The notes under the pieces: generated by a model
Told to the model about the DNA's origin: nothing
What the model saw: only the letters and a program-made list of their open reading frames with translations
The model's database searches: none
Made by a program: the position numbers and the translations under genes
In this document: positions 49,296 to 60,718 of the stretch, piece after piece
Numbering within the stretch: position 1 is the first letter of the stretch
How the letters are laid out: the number at the start of each line of letters is the position of its first letter
From: Thuidium tamariscinum
Lineage: Eukaryota; Streptophyta; Bryopsida; Hypnales; Thuidiaceae
Length of the DNA stretch: 64,000 nucleotides
Direction: 5' to 3'
NCBI GenBank assembly: GCA_947034885.2
Contig: OX344758.2
Location: 13,853,067 to 13,917,066, forward strand

Positions 49296-49540
49296 TCAAG
49301 GGTGAATTGGCTCCCTCACTTGGCCACACCAAGTCATTCCAAAGGTGTAAATAAGAATAAAAGGCCCCTATTTTGCGGTCAATTAATTTACATAGTACAC
49401 CTCTCCTAGCTAATTTGGGGCATCTGATTGCAAACATGTTATCAAAATTTGTAAATTTGATTATGAGGGAAAAATAAAAAATTTCAATGTTTTCCCAAGT
49501 GGCTAACCAAGGGGGTGAGTTCATGCCAGCCTTACTCAAG
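49296..49540. mobile_element. Family K MITE, ends type 2, copy 2
   Basis: The left AATTGGCTCCCTCACTTGGC pairs with the right CCAAGGGGGTGAGTTCATGC. The core CTAGCTAATTTGGGGCATCT and TTGCAAACATGTTATCAAAA is that of family K. Confidence 0.6.
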
Positions 49541-49555
49541 GCTTCATTTAAGCTA

Positions 49556-50094
49556 TATTGTACATGTAGGTCAGCTTTGTAAATAATTCGGGAAAATCCA
49601 GAAAATGTCGAAATTCAAAAAATTATTTACAACTATTTCTAAAAATTTGGAAAAATTGTTCTTGAGAAAGTTTAGAAAAAAGAACACATTTATAGATGAA
49701 TAGAAAGAATCAATCCAAAATCAGGAGTACCCTTATAAAGTGCTTAATTTTTTTTAAAACTCCTATGTGTCTGCCAAATTGTTGAATTGCAAAAAGTAGA
49801 ATATTTTGACATGAACTGTCAAAACTGAACTACACATATGGTAATTTACTTTCCACTTTTTCCTCACCTTTTTATTACTGATCGGGAATCAGTCAGACCC
49901 AGTTTAAAATTCTCTAAATGTCAGCCAGCCGTCACCAAGGACAGTGTGAGAGATTCCTACATATATTCTATTTTATCAGAATAGTATAATGTCTAGATTT
50001 TAATAATCAACTACAATTTAATAAACCAGGATGCTTACTCAAGAATATCGTCACCCATTTTGAAGATAAACTGGATACAAAAACTACACTATAT
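49556..50094. other. Intergenic stretch with a dispersed repeat
   Basis: 49560-49800 resembles 38320-38640. Nothing coding. The GTCAGCCAGCCGTCACCAAG patch at about 49920 is a short GC-richer spot without an assigned role. Confidence 0.45.
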
Positions 50095-50347
50095 GGTGAA
50101 ATAGTGTAATTAGGTGGCCATTCACTAATTTCTCGACATTCCACATTATATAAATATTTATTTTTATCGTACAAAAATGTATTCTTACTTTGAATTAGTT
50201 ATTGGTCAATAGTTGAAACTCATGAACCTCTATATGTATAAATAGATATATTTGTAGAAATATTTGTTGATACTGATAACTTATAGAGTAACTTTCTAAG
50301 GGGTAAGGCAACCTAATTGTAAAAGCAAACTAATTTCACTATTTAGT
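50095..50347. mobile_element. MITE family C, copy 2 (diverged)
   Basis: AAATAGTGTAATTAGGTGGC at the left and AAACTAATTTCACTATTTAG at the right are the diverged TIRs. The interior AACCTCTATATGTATAAATA and TTATAGAGTAACTTTCTAAG match the copy at 11159. Confidence 0.6.
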
Positions 50348-51964
50348 AAAGAGCATCAATATAGGTGGGGCAAGAGATAAGGGCACTTGGTCCCTACTTG
50401 GCGTACAAATAGAATGAGTCCAATCTTTGTGTCTTGTTTGTTCTCCACGGCAATTTGGGCTAAGAACATAGGGAAGTAGGTTTGCATGGACCCCAAAGTA
50501 CCACCTCATTAACATTCAATACTTAAAAGGCATTTAACATTCAAAAAATACCTTGAAACTTGCACATGAGGACAAAAGAAATACATACTAAGCTGAATGT
50601 AAGATACTTCATTTGCCCATGTAGTCACTAAATTTGTGTTGCATCACACTATTTTAGTGAGTGGCAATTTTAGTGACTTTATATTTCAATGAGTGGTAGA
50701 GATTATTCTACTAATTGAGATATAGTCAATGTGTTTTTAAAAGGCACAAACAAAGTGAGTGAATTTGGAAAGTCCACTTTGATAGCCTACTCATACATAA
50801 AATGGACCATTGAAATTGAACATGTGTTGTCGCTAAGTCTCCCTTGATAGAATATATGCCCTCCAACTAAAAGTTTTGTTTATTTCAAGGATTAAAATAG
50901 GTGAGGATTCATATAACATAGTTTTGTTGAATGTAAGGGTGCTTGTTTCAAAATAAAGGAGATTTTTGCCTCATTAGTGAAAGCATATTTCCATTTGACC
51001 TTTAGAGTTCCTAAATCATTATATGTTATTTAAAGCCTTTCGAAGACTTGTAAGTTCTTGAACTGTGTCTTAGACTCCAAGAACACCAAAAGAATTTTGG
51101 GAATGTTGTGGGGATTTCTAGGAACTCTACCATATAAGCAAGTTGACATAGTCAAAAGATTGTCACATTAGATAATACCAATCAATTACTTTTTTTAATT
51201 GATTATTGAATTTATTTTCTTTTAAAATTTAAAAAATAATCCATTTTAAAACCAATTTTCAAAGTCTTTATACATTTTGAAAATTTTGAGGATTAAATAC
51301 CCTAAAATAGTCTTTTAGAAGGTGGAAAAAACATCTAATGTGGAGGGTTTCTTGTAAATCTCTTGCACAATGTTTAACTTTTGTACTTGCTCATGTGCCT
51401 CTAATGCCTCTTTCATCCTTTGGCATTGGGTATTTTTAAATGGAAACCTAGGAGGCTTGGATGTTGGTCTAAAGGAATTCAATATTAAGATAAAGACATA
51501 ATGAATATTGTGCCTTGAAATTTAGCCTTTGCGGTAGAGAATTGAACCATGAAATTTTGATGGAAGAAGCAACCAAATGATGATTTACTACTATCAACAA
51601 TATCTTTCATTAAATTGTTGGTGACTTTTGTTGTCCTCCAAATTCAATTACAAATGCTATAGAAAACTTATCACTATTTAGGCCCACATGTTGGGACTAA
51701 GGACCTTCCACCTCCTACTCATTCTAGGTCCTTTGAAAGGTCCAACAAAAACATACCCTAAATAGTGTAATGAAGTTTTTCCAAAATTAATTCATCAAAA
51801 CACTCTTCATTCTCCACCTTCTTATTGATAAAAAGTTGAGATGAATTTTCTAAATTTTCCAAGATTATTACTATATTTACAATAGTGACCCTCTAAGGTA
51901 GAACTTGAAGAGGATTGTAAAAAGCTTAAATTTCAAAGACAAAAGGCCCAATCAATTGCAACAT
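50348..51964. other. AT-rich intergenic stretch
   Basis: No gene, TIR pair or tandem array that I can support. Confidence 0.55.
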
Positions 51965-52211
51965 ACAAATCTTGCACGTGAAGTAGGCCCAATAAAAAAA
52001 TCTTTGGATTATTCACAATAAAAATAAGAAAATCTCCTTCTTTTGTGTTGTGTTTAGCGTATGTTTGAAATTATTGCTGTATGATTCAAGGTTTCTAATT
52101 GCAAATACGAATTTGGAACTTGGAAAAAAAGTATTTGCAAAAAACAAAAAATAATTGTCTTTTTTTCTAAGGTAAATCCAACCTATTAGGCCTACTTTGA
52201 ATGGAGGATTT
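51965..52211. mobile_element. Family K MITE, ends type 1, copy 3
   Basis: The left CAAATCTTGCACGTGAAGTA continues GGCCCAATA; the right reversed reads CTAAATCCTCCATTCAAAGT, then AGGCCTAATA. The core GGTTTCTAATTGCAAATACG is that of family K. It shows the intact GGATTTAG end that is interrupted near 48.8 kb. Confidence 0.62.
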
Positions 52212-52916
52212 AGTATTTTCCTAATTAATTCCACTCATGTTAAAATAAGGACAAGCTTGTTTGCCTTTCTCATGATGTCATTAAAGTAAAGAACATGTGA
52301 TAGAAGGTGAGGTGTTGATTCTAGCATTGGGCTACAAACTATAGATTTTAGAAAAATGCTCTCTTGCATTTAATGCTTGAGAGCAGGTAACGTAAACTAG
52401 CCCATGACAGGTCAACTTCAAAAAAATTTGTAACAAATTCATACTTTGTCAAAAAAATAAAATTTCAATTACTCTCCCCATTTTTCATATTTACCTTTAT
52501 AGGAAAAAAGAAGTTTCAAATATGTCAACAATACAAACCAATCAATCTCCCTATCATATGCTAGTTTACCTTAGTTGCTTGCGCAACTGAATGTATAAGC
52601 AACTATCCATTCTCTAATATAGTTGACCCTTATTCAATCAACCCTCCATTTCTAAAGCCAAGATTGCTCTATTTCTAAGCTTAGGAGGAAGGAGTAACCG
52701 GCCCATTATAATGCATTATGAGTTGTTGATTTCTGATGTATTTTTTGACCTTCAATTGATTGTAATTAGACATACAGTTATGTGAAGAATAGGTTTCAAA
52801 AAATCTGAGCAAAAAGAAATTCAAAATAGTTTTGTTTTAAGTGAAAAAATATGAAAATATTCAAAATCCGTCTTAAATCTATTTCCCCATAAAGGACAGT
52901 AGATGAAATTTGAGGG
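52212..52916. other. AT-rich spacer
   Basis: No gene or repeat that I can support. Confidence 0.5.
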
Positions 52917-53479
52917 CATTAGGAGATTACGGGTTCCCGGACTGCGGGAACGCAATTTCTACCTTGTGAACTCAAATCCTACGTGGTTGTGACCCTGCCA
53001 CATAATTTTTTTTTGAATTTCTTTTTGAGCTTACTTCCATGTTTCAAGACCCAATTTTTATATTTATTTATATTTATTTATATTTATTTATATTTATTTA
53101 TATTTATTTATATTTAAGCTGGCATGACAGCGGCTAGTAGCATTGGGAGCCGTTTCAAGAACAGACCCGAAACGGCCCTGTAAGGTGGGTACACCCAAAA
53201 GTGCCACTTATTCATACTGTGCCTAGTTCCTATTATTAGCTAGTTTAGATTTTATGTAGTCTTGTTGGCAAGTGAAAGCATGTTCCAACGCACCAAAGAA
53301 GGCAGGATTTGGATACCGTATGCAGAAGTTATTAACGGTCAAAGTCTGTTTCTGAAAGCGCCATCTACAGCCTCTAAACATGACTGATTTTGGAAATGTA
53401 TGTGCACTGTAAATGGCGCTTTTAGGAACAGGGCGCTTTTGGGTGTACCTACCTTAGTGCCTTCAAATTTCTTCTAATG
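52917..53479. mobile_element. MITE family G, copy 5, split by a TA-1 MITE
   Basis: Ends CATTAGGAGATT and, reversed, CATTAGAAGAAATT. The interior has GGGTTCCCGGACTGCGGGAA, AATCCTACGTGGTTGTGACC and GAAACGGCCCTG. It contains a 10-bp tandem repeat (TATTTATTTA, five or more units, 53059-53115). The TA-1 element at 53183-53454 lies inside its right part. Confidence 0.75.
53183..53454. mobile_element. MITE family TA-1, copy 3, nested in family G
   Basis: TA flanks (53181-53182, 53455-53456); ends AGGTGGGTACACCCAAAAGT and, reversed, AGGTAGGTACACCCAAAAGC. Closely matches the copy at 13274-13546. Removing it rejoins the two parts of the family G host. Confidence 0.92.
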
Positions 53480-56030
53480 AAAAAATTTCCCCCACCAAAC
53501 TCAACCGGGAGCTATGCTGAATTCCTTAACTGATCAGTAATGGGATTAGTATCAAGTGATAGTCTGAGCGAGCTTTCATCGACTCCCATCCGTCCGTCCG
53601 AGTCCCGCCAGCTGTCTGTCCACTTCATCAGTCAACGGCCCTTCCATTGACCATTTTGCTCTCCGGGTCCCCCCAGTCGAGCCCCTGGCTGCCCTGATTG
53701 ATGCGCATCATGCGATGCGTCGGATGCGTCGGAGCCTGGCCCCTTCTTCTCCCTTCTCCCTCAAGACGTTTCGCTTAAATTGGAAAGTGTGCCCAGCCTT
53801 GATTGAGTCGAACCCCAAAGGCGTTCTGTTGCAAGCCCAATTAAGCTGCAGCCTGCGCTCCCATGCAGAACGTAGCCTCCCGAGAATAGAAATAGGAACA
53901 GAGCCGGCGCTGCCAATCTTGGCCCCAGCTGAGCTGGTTATCAGTCACTGCATCCGTCCTACAGGAAACGACGGAATGCGCTTCACTTATTAAAATATAT
54001 GCTCATATCACTCCGCCTGCCTGCCTTGGGGAATACGGAGGCTTTTTCCTGACTTCTGAGAGGTGCGCAACTCAATGGATACAAGCTTGCTTTCACTTCC
54101 ATCTTCTTCTCTTCTTTTCTTTTGAATTTTTTATCAAAGGAAACCGACTTTCACAGGTCCATCTGACGGGAGGGAAGAGAGGAGCGACGATGGACGGAAC
54201 TTCACTTATTTTTTCACTCAGGGCACAGGGCAAGACCTTATCTTTAGCTCAAGCTTGGGGTTGGCGGCACAGGCAAATTTGAACAGCAGCGAACACGCAG
54301 GGCAGGCAGGGGAACGGTAGAGGACTTCCGAGAATCATTCAGTCAAACTCGGCTTCAATGTATGGCTCAAGAAAAAAATAATAGTCGGAATGGCTAGGGT
54401 GATTGTTCCCACAGGCAAAACTCTTAAGATTACGGTAAGTGGAAAGCTCTTGGCTTGGTTCAGAATGTTGGGTAGCAGCTTGGCTTGAACTTCACGCAAT
54501 CTGTAGCTCTAAATATAAACACTACAACGTCCCGGCCTACGTCTTTGCTTCAGCATCTGAGACCCCGTCTCACTCCGAAGACAGCGGGAGGTCGTCTTTG
54601 GAATTGAACCCATGACCATCCTTCACAGCAAACAGCAAGTCTGACTCGAATCCACCCAATGTCTCCCAATCCACGCCGCTAATTCCGTTGGGAATTGAAA
54701 ACGTTGTTCGATTGCCGGCTCATTCCCCCAGAGATTGTAGCGTTTCACTAGCTTTAGCCTCGACCCTCCAATATTTTATTTTAAACAACTTCCCTGGCTG
54801 GCTTATTACGTTGCTTGTATTGGGCGTAGAATCACGGAGAGCCGACTCCCCGGATTCATCGTCTCTTCCGAATTTTTCCCCTGTTTGTCTTGCTCATGAA
54901 ACCGCGGGTTCCTCACCTCGCAAATGATTTTTTAAACCCGCGTTGAATGTCTGTCAATCGTGTGTGAAGAATCACGGGAGATTGATCGATCAATTTCTCC
55001 AATTGAAAAGCAAACTTGAACATTCGACTCAGCAATCATCAGACGCCCGCATCCCCTCGAAATCGACCATTCAATTCCCTCACAAGAACACTGCGCGAGC
55101 AAACCAATTCGCCGAATTCAAGCGTCCAATGACACCCTACGGAATGCCATCCCCAAAGGAAAAAAACCAGAAATTCACGAAAGCACCGAAACCAAAATCG
55201 ACCAACCAAAGACTGGATCCAACTGTAAAATCTCAAATTTCGCTTGGATTGAATCCAATTCAGGAAACCCAGTGGGGTCGCACAAGTCCCTTGAGACGCC
55301 TAATTATATACAAGCCCTGGGTTTGTTTGAAGTTTGCGACAGGCGTCCAGCATGGGGTCTTTTATATATTTAGGGTGGAGGGTGGCGTGTAGTGTTGTTT
55401 TTTTGGAGACAAAATTGAAAGGACTGATTGCATCAGTTGCATCATTTGCATGGCGAAATGAGAAAGACGACGGAAGGAAACGCGAGTGAGGCGTGCCGTG
55501 ACGAGAGCCTGTGGATTCGATGCGATTTGAGGGCTAACTTAAACCTTGATCATCGATTCCACAGGCTGCATCGTCTCTCCCGAATCCCTTCTTTTTCTTT
55601 TCCTCGTTTTCTTCTCTTTTCCTGATTTGGGTGTGCCTGAAAGGAAGAATTCACTGCGAAAAAGATGGAATTCGGGGGTAAAAGGAGGACGATGACGCAG
55701 CCGGGTGGGGGAGACAGTCTGGCGGTGCCGCATTTAGAATGTCTTTGCTCTGCTGCCTCCTATTTGGGAACTGAGTAAGGTATCTCGTGGGATGCCTTTT
55801 CCTAGAGTGGCTGGCTGGGGGCGGAGTCCCCGGAGTGGGTCATGGACTCATGATTCATGAAAGACCGGAAAGCAAAGGGAATCGTCGAGGGGGAGATTCA
55901 CACAAATTGATAAAAAGAGAAAGAAGGAAAAAAAAAACGCTTTTTGTGGTCCTTCTCCCTCAAAGCACCGTTTTCTTGGGCGAAATTGCACCAAAATATT
56001 GGGCCTTGCATCAAGCCCTTAGAACATGAA
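53480..56030. promoter_or_regulatory. GC-richer island, possible promoter and first exon of a plus-strand gene
   Basis: The composition shifts from AT-rich to balanced for about 2.5 kb. A TATA-like AAAATATATGC lies near 53992. Three ORFs of 79-149 codons (53715-53993, 54688-54927, 54943-55392) have no recognisable domains; the longest is Lys/Pro/Gln-rich (MTPYGMPSPKEKNQKF). A second TATA-like TTTATATATTT is at about 55365. A short exon candidate is listed separately. The rest of any gene was not found. Confidence 0.4.
54390..54434 (+). CDS. Candidate 15-codon first coding exon
   Basis: ATG opens MARVIVPTGKTLKIT and ends in phase 0 at an ideal donor, ACG|GTAAGTGG. It lies in the GC-richer island about 400 bases after a TATA-like box. 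I could not find the next exon within the window, so it is a suggestion only. The protein family is unknown. Confidence 0.35.
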
Positions 56031-56102
56031 CATTAAAATTTTGAATGAAATTGCCAATAAACTTCAAGTTGAAAAAATATATGGGATGAAATCGCTAGAT
56101 AA

Positions 56103-56362
56103 TTGAGTTATTCGTAAAGTACCCTAAACCAGGGTTTAAACCCATGAGTTTTGTGAAAAAGCTGGTTGAGTTAAAAAAGTCAAAATAAAAGTGGGTATGA
56201 AACTTATTTTTCCATCAAAATGGTGCCTGAAAAAGTTTGGTCCCCACTTTTGAAGTTGTGACATAAGTATCTTGCAAAAAAGTTTGACGCTTCAATTATA
56301 GTTGCCTTCTCAACTTCAAAAAAAGTCATGCCCAAAGTGGGGGGACTTTACAAATAACTCAA
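56103..56362. mobile_element. TTGAGTTATT inverted-repeat element, 260 bp
   Basis: The left TTGAGTTATTCGTAAAGTAC pairs with the right end read in reverse (TTGAGTTATTTGTAAAGTCC), 18 of 20. Inside, CCCCACTTTTGAAGTTGTGA is followed by further short inverted motifs. No TSD resolved. Confidence 0.65.
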
Positions 56363-59010
56363 ATGAATGAAAATAAAATTATAGATATGTAATATGTGCT
56401 AATATGATATTTTCTATCCAATATGTTGAAATTTACATCACCATCATAACATTTAGTATCACCACTTTGGCATTTTACAATAAAAAATGAAAAAAAATCA
56501 CCTTGCCTCAAAGATTGCATGAGTAAAAACATTTTGATGAGATTCCTTTTGTAGTCCTACCCTCTCAAAGGTAGAATGATCAAAAATATATATGATGAGG
56601 CTACAATTGATTGTAAAGGTCATTCCTAGTTGTAATATTGGCATTAAAAAAGGGTTTGAATTGGTAGATCAAATAGTACAAAAGAAACGCAACAACAAAC
56701 TACATCGGCTCTTACTTTTAGTGCTCCAAGGAGTTTCATCTTGTGTAGACACTTTATGATTATTCCTATTATTAGTAGGTTGAAGTGAAAATTACTCCCT
56801 CTATTCTACTAAAAAACTCTAAATTGAACATGGTGCTTTTGCGACTAAAGTGCTCTGTTTTATTGATTTTGATTGCCAAGAAAGTGATGTGGAATTCAAT
56901 CAATTTCTACTCAATCAAGCTAATGATGTAGAATTTCTACATTACTTATTCAATGATCAACAATCAAAATCAATAAATGGGAAAATTCTAATGGTACATG
57001 CACTATGTTTGACCAAAGTTTTTGAGTGGGATAGAAGGGATAAACTCCCAAAAGATATTTTTTAATTTTTTGACATTTTTGGTATTATTTACAAATTTTC
57101 AAAGTTGAAAACATAGGAACCACCTAAACTTAAGACTAGACTTCCCATAAAAAGACATTGTTAAAGTACAAAATATCTCAACTTTCATTGATTGCTTTAA
57201 AAATTTATGTACCTTTCATTTGTTGTTTCTGAAAAAGTACTGTGTAGTTTTGAGCCTTGAAAGTGTTTATTAAACAAAACTTTTTTAGATGTTAGAAAAC
57301 AAAACTTGTCTCTCTTAGGTATTGCTAACATATCACAATACAAAAATTTATACAAACACAACTAGTAATTATAGAAGAAGAATCCTATTTTTTGTGTTTT
57401 AAGTGAATTTTTAACATACAAGGTTACTTCAATAAATTGATTTGTCCTATTAGTGTGTATTACAAAAATGAACTTGATGTAGGCAAATAGGAAGTTGAAC
57501 ATCGAGTATTCAATGAAATAAGCTAAAATAACCTATAGTTATTGGCCTAGTATGGTAAAAAACATAATATTATTCACACATGAGTTATAGGCTCATACTA
57601 TCATTTTGGCCACAATAGGAGCATTTAATAAACACAATTGCTAAGTATCTAGGGAGTTTAGAATAAACATGACTATCACTATCATATGTAGTCAAATTGC
57701 TGGCATTATCCTTTGACAATGGCATTTAAAAACCAACAAAAGCACGCATTAAAATAAATAACTTTATTTCATTTAAGATACCAAATCCATTTAAAAAAAA
57801 TTCTACATACCTACTATTTTTGGATGATGCATATAATAACCTCTTAGAAGGTTGGAATATCTTCATGAATTTCAATTGCATAATACCTATTTGACTTTTA
57901 TGTAGAAGAATCTCTACAAATATCTTTGAAAAGAACACTTTAATATTTTGCAATATCACAATTAGTAAAAACTAATATAGCAAAGGGGAGGGGGAATAAG
58001 TAGTATTTGTTAAATTTATGTTCTTGAATTACAATTATTTTCTTGGAATTAATTGGTACAACATAGAAATATTTCAACTAATATTATTTCAAAATAGTGT
58101 GGTATCAATAAATTAATGCTATACACACTATTTGAACAAAGTGAAGTAGTAGAAATGAAGTTTTGGAGCACCAAAGCGGCAAAATGCAAGAACTTTATCC
58201 ATAATTCTTTTCTAATTAATACATAATTTCCAATGGATTTCAATATTTCTAAAATTGAATATAAATATTTAAAAAAAATATTTTTGTTAATTTCGTAAAA
58301 TATTTATTGTATTACTATTGTGCTTAGTGTATTTGTAACTCAAAAAAATATTTAATTTATTTTCCTAAATGTATTATTCGATCCCACTATCAACTCATTT
58401 ATATAGCTTATTTTCTAAAACTAATAGTTTTAATTCATTTCAATGAAATGAAAGACACTATTTGAGATGATATAATACAATAAGCTTGATCTATTTTAAT
58501 GAAATACAAATATTTTCATTTGAAGAAATTATTTTGCATATAGTATTTGTTTGAAATAAAATAATCCTTTTCAATTGGTAAAACATAGAAAACCATTAGT
58601 AATTATATGGATGAAAAAATGTCTATTCCTCACGTGGACCTAATAAATTGAGTCAACTATTTATCAAATTTAAAATTAACTTATATTTTGAAAATTGAGA
58701 AAGGGAGAAATTTTAAAAATTTAAAAATTTGAGGTGTAGGCAATTGCTCTACCACCCTTTTGTACACCAACAAACAACTTTTGCACCTAAAATTCCTAAA
58801 TTTTTTATATCATGCTCATCAACATTCAACAACATTGGTTTGGCTCTATATTGCTCTTTAAAGCTAGATGGTGTGTCAAATCACACAAGCATCTTATAGA
58901 TTCAAAATAGATGAGTATTAAATTGGTGATAGATTGGTGGTGAATTCAAAACAAATTTTGAAACCTTCTAACTACAATTTTAATCTATTATTTCTAAGTC
59001 TTTTTACTAT
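56363..59010. other. AT-rich intergenic stretch
   Basis: The only notable frame is a 71-codon plus ORF at 56850-57065 (LMVHALCLTKVFEWDRRDK). It has no supported splice sites or recognised domain, so I do not call it a gene. Confidence 0.5.
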
Positions 59011-59194
59011 ATGGTCAATTTTGTTAAAATGGCGGTATTCCAATAAAATGGCACAATATTCCATTAAAATGGCACATTTTCTTCCTCTACCTCTAAGCCT
59101 CTATGTCAAAATGGTACACAAAATATGTCAAAATGGCACTTGAAATTTGTCAAAGTGGCACTCGGAATACTGCCATTTTAATGAAATTGACCAT
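59011..59194. mobile_element. MITE family T4, short variant (copy 4)
   Basis: A 184-bp element with ends ATGGTCAATTTTGTTAAAAT and, reversed, ATGGTCAATTTCATTAAAAT. TSD CTAT at 59007-59010 and 59195-59198. The palindrome array of the long copies is missing; the interior is repeated AAAATGGCAC units instead (AAAATGGCACAATATTCC, TCAAAATGGTACACAAAA). Confidence 0.88.
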
Positions 59195-59993
59195 CTATTA
59201 CTTCTCTAACTTGGTTGATGTACTTCAAAATTTCATAGCTTTTTTCTCTATTTCATAGCTCTTAAAATATGAAGTTAGTTGTAAAACTTGTATGAAGTAT
59301 TACTAATGTGGGGAAGCATCTAAATGATGTATAGATTTTTTTACCCAACTCTTATGCAAATAGTTTCTACAAAAGACAACCCACTCCACTTTTAATTTAA
59401 TTTTAATGAATCCAAAATGTTGACTTTGTCATTTTTTTTTTGCATAATTCAATTTGAAACATCATGTTTACCCACTTTCAATTTATTGTTCATTAATTAT
59501 TCAATTTTATGATCTGTTTTTTCCAACAAATAGTGTGGACTGTGGACTTTCTATTGCAGAATGTTCTTCATATTTTTACTAAAACTGTTCCTCATGAATG
59601 TAAACTTCAGGCATGGACATCATGCGACCATTATGAGGAAATGAAGAATGATGGCATATGATGACGTCATCTTCCCATTTAAAAATGTTATTAAACCATT
59701 TATTTTTCCCCTTTTGGAAAATATTCGGCCAATGATTATTATAAAATGGAGTATTTTACTAAATCAAGAAAAAAAAAGTTAATGTAAATTGGAGCACAAA
59801 CTCTGGAGAATATTAGTAATCTTTTATAACCCAATAAATATTATAAAATAGTATCTCGATTAATAATTGAATAATGCAATAATACATTGAAATACCGTAT
59901 TAAAAAAATTAGTACCCTATTGTACTGTACATATTATTTAAAATCATTCACATATTCAGTCACTAGTGACGGCCCTGCTTGTGGGCCTGTAAT
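59195..59993. other. AT-rich spacer
   Basis: No gene. It contains TGACGTCA at 59662-59669, a perfect bZIP-type palindrome, and GTCACTAGTGAC at about 59959. With no gene nearby, neither can be given a role. Confidence 0.45.
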
Positions 59994-59997
59994 TTAA

Positions 59998-60714
59998 CCC
60001 TAAAGCGCTTCGACGTCCATATTCTGGATGATGAATAGAGGGCTTCAAGGCACTATTTCATCCAATTAACATCTGCCATTTCATTGGTGGGCCGTGACCT
60101 TGAATTTGACTTAATTTTAAAGGAAACCCAGTCACTAGCTAGGCACTCAAAATTTCTTGCCAGAAAAATTTAGATCATTTAAGACCCCATCCATAAGTAT
60201 ATCCATTATATTAAGTAAGTATATAGTTAACCCATAAGTGTAGAAAAAAATCATTGTAAAGAGCTCTTTGGATGAATATTTTGGAATTGAGATGCAAATA
60301 AAAGTTGTAGAGTTTGAGTTTTTATTCTATCCATACGGTTAGATTCACCAATGTTATCACCAATATTTTAGAGTGAGTTTTGTTGGAATGGATTTGAAAT
60401 GAGATTTTCTTGACATTGTCATTTTTTGGAATTTTTGTATTCTTTGCTTCTATGTCCTCATTTTGCAATTCCAAGTTTGAACAAGAGTCAATGCAATTTC
60501 AGCTTGGTCAACCACTTGACAAACCTCCACATTTTTAATTTTAGAAAAATATAGTCTTCTACCACCAAATTCAACCTTTAGATAAAACAACTTCATAAAG
60601 TATGACTAAAAATTAGGATGACTTTCATCCAAGTTGTAATGAAAAAGAAATTTAATCTTTAATTTGTATATCATTAAGAAATTGGGTATTGGTGTGCTTT
60701 AGGGTTAAATGACC
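59998..60714. mobile_element. TTAA-flanked (piggyBac-like) element, 717 bp
   Basis: TTAA at 59994-59997 and 60715-60718; ends CCCTAAAGCGCTTC and, reversed, CCCTAAAGCACACC (CCCTAAAGC in common). No long ORF, so non-autonomous. Confidence 0.72.
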
Positions 60715-60718
60715 TCCA

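Noticed and set aside
56850-57065. 71-codon ORF as an exon
   Set aside because: Composition looks slightly protein-like, but no splice partners or homology could be supported.
59662-59669. TGACGTCA palindrome as a bZIP site
   Set aside because: No gene within a useful distance; an 8-mer can occur by chance.
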